Assembly (NCBI RefSeq): GCF_932294415.1
Contig: NC_065536.1
Location: forward strand, 34,840,354-34,904,353
DNA: 64,000 nt
From: Quercus robur
Lineage: Eukaryota > Streptophyta > Magnoliopsida > Fagales > Fagaceae
Direction: 5' to 3'
Below, piece after piece: positions 57,842 to 64,000 of the stretch (the first letter of the stretch is position 1; each line of letters starts with the position of its first letter). The notes under the pieces are model-generated. The model was not told where the DNA came from, did no database searches, and saw only the letters and a program-made list of their open reading frames with translations. The position numbers and the translations under genes were made by a program.

Positions 57842-58161
57842 ATCTTGAGTTTTTGAAACTCGAGATTCAACTTAAAAACCGAGTCTTATAGAATCGCTTT
57901 CCATTTGTTCTGCACTGCTGAGGTGGCAAAAATTGCCACGCGGATCTCGAGTCTTTAAGACTCGAGTTTTGCTTGGCACAAACCGAGTCTATAAGACTCG
58001 AGATTAAATCAGAGGAATAATAATAATTTCAACAGATCTCGAGTCTTATAGACTCGAGTTTTGCCTGGCACAAACCGAGTCTATAAGACTCGAGATTTAC
58101 TTATCCAAACATTGTTCTAAATAAACTTTGAACAGAACTTGAGTCTTTAAGACTCGAGTTC
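57842..58161. repeat. subterminal palindrome array of the second MULE
   Basis: Palindromes at 57842-57866, 57944-57967, 57983-58003, 58035-58059, 58075-58096 and 58138-58161. Two of them pair into larger fold-backs: ATCTCGAGTCTTTAAGACTC and its inverse flank TTTTGCTTGGCACAAA, and the arrangement repeats about 92 bp later. Confidence 0.8.
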
Positions 58162-58404
58162 TGGTGGAACTATTTTACTAATCCGTTCCGTCCACACTCA
58201 AAAACAGATAGCAGTAGTTTTCAGAACGTGTTCCTGGGACTATATTATTCAGTCCACACTCAGTATCTTCAAACTCTCACCCAAAAACAGAGCATCCTCA
58301 ACTCTCACCCATACACTCAGCCTCACTAACTCTCACACCTCTCACTCTCACTCACCACATTGCCTCTCTCACTGCTCTTCCCTCTCAAGAATTTCATATT
58401 TCAG

Positions 58405-60284
58405 GTATGGGTTTTTTGATTTGATTGTTATTGTAGTTGGGTATTAGTTGTGTATGGGTTTTGCCACTAAGAGAACTTCCCAATGACTTTATGGGTTTTC
58501 CAATGACTCCATGTTTTTTCCTAATATAAGATGTTCTTCTTGTAGTATCTTTTTGTTGTTGATTTCAATTCCGTGTTTTTATTGGCTTGCATGTCATTTG
58601 AGCTATATATTATTTGTTATATTTTCTTTGATTTATTACTAATTCATGTGATTAATCTTAACCATCTTGATAAAAATATGTTTTTGCATTAGCCATTTTG
58701 GTGAAATAAAAAAAATTCTGTTCTCATTGACTTTATTCTTTTTGAGGTGTTTCCCTGCATTAATTCTTCTTGATCAAATCTGCCAATTTTAAAGAGAATG
58801 AATCTTTCATGAATTAGATTCACCAAATTCTTGTAGGTTAGAAAATTTTATGAAAGATTCATAGCAATGTACGTTTCCCTTGTTATCTGAGATGTGGAGT
58901 GTTGCTTGATTGTGGAGTCACCACTTTATCTCGAAGGAGCTAGTGGATTGTTTGAATTTATTGTTAAAAGACAAAGAAAATGGGCACATGGTTATAGTAA
59001 TTGTTGAAGTTACAAAACTTCTTCTTGAAATAATGCGTACAAAAGACTAGCAGGACATGAGTATGCAAATATCTCAGGGGATTTAGGTGTGGATGCTAGG
59101 ATGTAAGTCTTGCTTTGGAGTTGACTGTGTTGTTTGCCATGCCTGGAAATTGTGAACATCTCAGAATATAGTAAAAAAATAACTTGGAGAGGATTATTTG
59201 TGTAGTGACTAAGAAGTACTTTAAGGGCTGCCTAATATTTCCTTCATTTTTCTTTCTGACATGGTGCTAGAGACATTAATGTAATTTTAACTGCTTGAGT
59301 TGCCCCTTTTCAGTTTAGTAAATGGTAAACGTAGCACTAGAACATGACAGTTCCTTTATTTAGGAATTGTCTACCTCTATACAAGATGCAAACTTAAGAA
59401 CCATTGATTTTGTTATAGGTAAATCATGTGGACGTTTACATTTTTTTTTTTCCAGTGAAACCTTTAAAGTCCCTAACACTTTTTATAGTGGTGTAGCAGA
59501 TTGAGTTCAGATGTGTATAGGTTAATATAGATGTGTATAGGTTAGTACAGGTTAATATAGGTTAGATGTGTATAGATGTGTATAGGTTAGTATAGATTAG
59601 TACAGGTTAATATAGATGTGTATGTGTGAACAAAATATTATGGACTTTAATCTTGTAACGACTTTTCATGGAATCATTATGAAAGTGGTCTGTACATAAT
59701 AGCAGAGGTTCTCTTATTCAGGCTAAAAGGTCCACTCTGATGTGGTTATTAAAGGTAGTCTTGGAATCTAATAAAATAGTTGATTGGGATTTCAATTGAT
59801 ACTAATGTCTTAAGCATGAAATATGTTGCAAATACTGAAAAGGTCTCGATTCTTTTTTGTTTGGGGGGGGGGGGGGGGGGTTAAAATGTGGCTGTGTTTG
59901 TGTTACAAAATTATATGATATATCTTTTGCAATTATTTAGTCCCCCATTATCTTTTGCAATTTTGTATGTGTTAAAAAAAATTGCGTTTGCAATTATCTT
60001 TTGCTTTACATGTGTTTACCTTTCATACCATGTTGTTGTAATTAGCCTCTTGTATATAGGAAGGATAGATGGATTTGTATATGTTCAATTGTTAAATATA
60101 GTCGTACTACACTAAGAAATGGCACGAAAAAATGTTCAGTTTGTATGTATGATGAAAAGCAACTTATAAAAGTTTCTCGGCCGCATCTTTTTATTAGAAA
60201 GTTAAAGACCTACTAAAAAGTTTCTTTTAGATCAGGGAACTTGAAAATGTCTGTTAACTAACATAGTAACTTGACTGTAACAAG
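58405..60284 (+). other. 5' UTR intron of second transposase gene
   Basis: Donor TTTCAG|GTATGG, acceptor AACAAG|TTCACAATG. Inside are a minisatellite of GATGTGTATAGGTTA blocks (59510-59620) and a run of 18 G (59863-59880). Short ORFs here (for example 59888-60115) have no known domain. Confidence 0.55.
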
Positions 60285-60290
60285 TTCACA

Positions 60291-62576
60291 ATGCCTGAAA
60301 TTGATATAATCATATACCACGATGGTCCGTTGAAGAATGCCAATGCGAACAAAGGATTGCCATTTGAAGGGCCGGGTATAAAGACCTATTATACCCAAAT
60401 TGATCGTAGGTTGAAGACCCTTGATGAATTGAAGATGATAGTTATGGAAAAGTTGTGTGAGAACCCTGCTGTGCACAACATACACATTACTTATCGCGTG
60501 CCAAATGAAATCCTGAAGCACCGGATTAATTACAAGTACATGGCGATAGAAGCAGACAAACATGTGAAGATCATGTTTGACAAGTTGGAGAGAATACCTA
60601 AAGTAACTAACATTGAGTTGTACATACAGTTGGAGCCACGTGCAAAAGTTGGTATTGAGGAAATCCAACAAACACAAACAAGTTTACAAGTTACAGTTCC
60701 AGATGCTCAATACGAGTATTTTACACATGTAGAGCATGCTGATGTTCATGCCAATGAAGATGTTCATGCCGATGATGATGATGATGAGGATGAGGATGAG
60801 AATGATGATGATGAGGACGAGGATGAGGATGATGATGATGACTATGTTGATGAAAATATTGCCATTAACGGTGAAGATTTTGGCGATAGAGATGAGATTG
60901 AAGACAGGATTGAACAAGGGGACTTTAGGGACTTTGAGAGGGACATTGATGATGATGAGACATTGGACGGTAGTCAACCTGATGCATACAATGTTCTTAG
61001 TGTCCAAAACATTACAGACACAATCCCTGTGTACTCACCACCTGCCTTGTCATTTTCTGAAAATACTTGGGAAAATTTGGTTGATCATTCACATATTGAG
61101 ACACCATTTGTGTCTAGTTGGAGAGAGGGGATGAATTTGTGCTAAGGCTTGACTTTTGCCAATAAAATGGAGGTGCAACGCGTATTAACAAAGTGTGCCC
61201 TCAAGGAAAACAAACATTTTATGATCAGTAGGTCAACCACGACAAAACTTTGTGCGAAATGCGTTGATGAGTCATGCACGTGGTATGTCTGCGTAGTCAT
61301 GAAGCCCAAGTTCCACAATCTATGGATGGTCACCGTGTACAAGGGTCCTCACACGTGTATACGGACTGGGGTGCGAAATGATGGTAGAATGATGAGTTGT
61401 AAATTTATTGCAGAGAACATCCTTAAGAAGTTATGTGAGGATCACACTATCCCAATTAAGCATCTCAGATCTATGATAGAGTCGAAATATGAGGGACAAA
61501 AGCCTTCTTACTACAAGGTGTGGGATGCGAAACAAAAGGCGATTGGGAAGATGTTTGGGAATTGGGAAGAGTCTTATCAAAGGTTGCAAAAGTTGCTAAT
61601 GGCATATATTGATCAGGATCCGACTACCCAGGTGTTCTATCGTACCACATCCACCGGTGAAGATGACACAGTATTTTTGAATTATGTGTTTTGGTCTTTC
61701 GGTCCAAGCATTGATGGATTCAAATATTGCAAGCCGGTTATCAGTATTGATGGGACCCATCTGTATGGTAAATATCAGGGAAAGTTGTTGGTTGCAATGG
61801 CAACCGACGCTAACAACAAGGTATTCCCTCTTGCCTTTGCTATTGTGGATTCTAAGTCAAGGTCTAGTTGGAGGTGGTTTTTACAATGCCTCAGAGATGC
61901 GATTGGCCGCATGATACCTAACGAAGGCATTTGCATAATTTCTGACCGACATCTCGATATCAAAAACGCCATTGCAAACTGGCCTAGAAGGGATGATGGA
62001 AGAGCACTGGTATTTCATAGATATTGCCTTCGACATGTTGCTAGCAACTTTAACACACATTTTCAGAACTCAACTCTGAAGTCAGCGGCGTTGAAAGCCG
62101 GATATGCTAGTCAGGCAGTGAAATTTACCTCCATAATGGAGACCATTAAGCAGGCGGAAATTGAGGCCATTAGAAATAAGAAGAAGTTGACGAGGAAGGA
62201 TGGCAAGGAAAAGAATCAAGATTATCTTCCATACACATACCTAATGGGCGAGTCTGTGGATATGTGGACCCAGTCACATGATGGTGGGAGACGTTTTGGG
62301 GCAATGACAACCAATATATCAGAGTGCTTCAATGGTGTATTGAAAGGTGCACGGGGCCTTCCTATTGCCGCATTGGTTGAGTTCACTTGGAACAAACTTG
62401 TCAGTTATATCCACGACCGTCGCAAAGAATACCTTTTTGAGTTCTCAGAGGGTAAGAAATGGAGTAAATATGCCTTCTCCAAGTGGGATGAGAATAAGAG
62501 TAAATCTGAGAAACATTATCTCAAGCCATTTAGCAATGAAGAGCTGATATTTCAAATAGTTACCCAACTACTATAG
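60291..62576 (+). pseudogene. MULE transposase copy 2: one nonsense codon, truncated
   Basis: From the ATG at 60291 the frame is that of the first copy, with about nine of ten residues alike by eye. One in-frame TAA at codon 285 (61143-61145; Lys in the other copy) lies at the start of the MuDR domain; after it the frame is open to 62576. Catalytic motifs SIDGTHLYGKYQGK, CIISDRH and ISECFNG are kept. The protein ends EELIFQIVTQLL, before the SWIM zinc finger. The Asp/Glu tract (about 60770-60850) is a single block where copy 1 has two. Confidence 0.85.
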
Positions 62577-62814
62577 CTTCTATTTCTAGAAGTTATCATG
62601 GTATGTTAGCACAAGAAAATATTGGGCAGCAAGTTAGCACAAGAAAAAGGAATATACATCATAAAACAGAATAAAAAATTGTTAGTTCAAAGCCTGCAAA
62701 GTTTTGATAGAAAGAAAGGGCCTAGAAATATGCTCTAAGGCAAGCAAGTGAAGCAGAAAGTGTATTAAGAACACGTTCGACCAGTAAACAACTGACCCAT
62801 GCTTATGATTTTTA
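62577..62814. other. sequence after the MULE break
   Basis: No MULE end and no gene seen. GCAAGTTAGCACAAGAAAA repeats part of the preceding bases. Confidence 0.5.
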
Positions 62815-62926
62815 ACTAAGCAGGAGCATCATTACACGTTTATTTGAATCAGGTTGGAGGCCAACCTCTAGAAGTGACCATTCACCTGCACCCATATCCT
62901 TTTCATACAAAGCAACAATCTGGCCA
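62815..62926 (-). CDS. possible exon of an unidentified gene
   Basis: The minus strand, after an acceptor-like GGCCAG, gives about 35 codons: IVALYEKDMGAGEWSLLEVG then LQPDSNKRVMMLLLS and a stop. Composition is protein-like. I do not recognise the family. It may pair with 63046-63154. Confidence 0.3.
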
Positions 62927-63045
62927 TTATATTATGTAAATGCAAGAACATAATTCTTTAACCAGATTGTGAAATAGTATGACTATATTTGGGCAAGTTG
63001 TAAATCTGAACAAAAAAAAAAAAAAAAAGTCCACGCAGGTGATCA

Positions 63046-63154
63046 TAAGCATGGCATCAAGGCCTCAATTGGCCAAGGAAACTGCTGAAGCCACCCCACT
63101 TCTTTAAAAGGAGCAATAAGGAAGGGAGATGGCCTCTTAGTTGGAGCTCCAATG
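63046..63154 (-). CDS. possible exon of an unidentified gene
   Basis: The minus strand, after a good acceptor (TATGTGCAG), reads IGAPTKRPSPFLIAPFKEVG, WLQQFPWPIEALMPCL, then a stop. It looks coding, but no donor joins it cleanly to the piece at 62815-62926. It may be a last exon or a pseudogene fragment. Confidence 0.3.
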
Positions 63155-64000
63155 CTGCACATACATTAACTTCAAGCTACTAATAATATTGTGAAAACCA
63201 AAACAATCATACCAAAAATAGAACTAATGCAAATCGATGATGTTTACGCAATCAAAGAAATTAGAATTGGTAAGTTAGAAAAAAACATAATGAATTTTTT
63301 GGAGTTGGAATAATTTTGTAAACTTTTACAATTAAAAGAAATTGAATTCTGTACCAAATAAAATGACTACTTTCATTAATTCTGCTTTTTTTTTGAATCA
63401 ATGTACTTTAGAATTGAGTTTATACCCCCACAAGAATAAGCTTGTTCATTTAGAGAGAGAGGTAGAGAAGTGACAAAGACACCTACAAGAATGAAACAAT
63501 GCAACTAAAGGAGACATATCTATACTATCCAAAAAAATAAAAAAGAGGAAACCCATCTTGACATTAAACAATGCAGTTGTAACAGAACAGGGACAACACA
63601 AAAGAAAATTATTTCAAATTTTTCATTGTGGTACCTTCGCATATTTATTCAAAGAATGAGATTAAGAGGTTCTCATTCTCTTTCTCCTCTTTCTCATTTC
63701 GAATTGGTTAGGGGATATATATATATAATTCAGAGCATTATAGCTAAAGTTAATTTTCACAATGATGATGGACAAATTGAAGCTCTCAACATCGAAATCA
63801 ATCATGAGTCTCAATAGAAGTGGTTTATTCCTAACAATATGAAGAAAGGAATGAGGAAGCTACTTTAGCTCTTGAATTAGCATCAATAAGCCTATAAAAA
63901 CAAGAGCAAATTACACTTTTCCACACTAAACTATTATCTTCATTACACTTAACCCATTGAACTATTAGAAATTGAGTTTTATCAATGATTTCTTTGTTTT
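63155..64000. other. intergenic or intronic sequence at window end
   Basis: AT-rich sequence with an (AT)n stretch near 63716-63726. A 63-codon plus-strand ORF (63626-63817) has no recognisable domain. Possibly intron of the putative minus-strand gene. Confidence 0.45.

Larger units (their letters stand above)
57790..62576 (+). mobile_element. second transposase-bearing MULE, 3'-truncated
   Basis: The left end AGTAAGTTAGGCACG, then AACTAACATCTTGAG, matches the left end at 50150. It has its own palindrome array, CT-rich leader and 5' UTR intron. The transposase stops abruptly at 62576, and no right TIR or CTCGAG array occurs to the window end, so the 3' half is missing. Confidence 0.72.

Noticed and set aside
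1..64000. tRNA or rRNA genes
   Set aside because: No cloverleaf with A and B boxes and no rRNA-like sequence was noticed by eye; a tRNA search program was not available.

Overview
This is plant nuclear DNA, almost certainly from a woody eudicot. The evidence is AT-rich intergenic sequence, GT-AG introns, many plant-type transposons and a class III gibberellin 2-oxidase gene. Several repeat families look like ones I associate with Fagales (oak and relatives), but that is recall and unproven here. Only two ordinary host genes are well supported: a three-exon GA 2-oxidase (24298-27313, +) and a gene of unknown function with a spliced 5' UTR (45179 to about 48790, -). Two exon-like pieces at 62.8-63.2 kb may belong to a third gene.

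Layout. 1-959: 5' end of a Ty1/copia-type element on the minus strand. 960-5470: small terminal-inverted-repeat (TIR) elements and the first copy of a roughly 1.9 kb tandem duplication. 5471-20229: a TIR element split by a 14.2 kb Ty3/gypsy Tat-type element (6023-20182). 20230-24190: second copy of the duplication, then intergenic DNA. 24191-27376: GA 2-oxidase, with a 1.1 kb PIF/Harbinger-type MITE in intron 2. 27377-29196: intergenic DNA with a copia relic. 29197-40230: a second Tat-type gypsy element of 11.0 kb. 40231-45178: MITEs and short direct repeats. 45179-48790: the unknown gene, with an L1 LINE in intron 1. 48914-62576: a cluster of Mutator-like elements (MULEs): a 1.2 kb non-autonomous copy, a 7.5 kb copy with an 851-codon transposase and a plant-mobile-domain (PMD) gene fragment, and a 3'-truncated copy with one nonsense codon.

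Both gypsy elements share one plan. Gag-pol with two RNase H domains reads on the minus strand. A spliced, convergent antisense gene reads on the plus strand with its own TATA-like box. A tandem-repeat array lies near the 3' end of the pol unit. Both are decayed: element 1 has YVDN instead of YVDD in reverse transcriptase, and element 2 has lost the segment that carries that box.

The most unusual signal is in the MULE cluster. Ends of all three copies carry dense arrays of 20-30 bp palindromes built on CTCGAGTC or CGAGTYC cores. Arm sequences differ between palindromes, but changes in one arm are usually matched in the other. This looks like selection or conversion for the palindrome itself, for example as dimeric transposase sites or hairpins.
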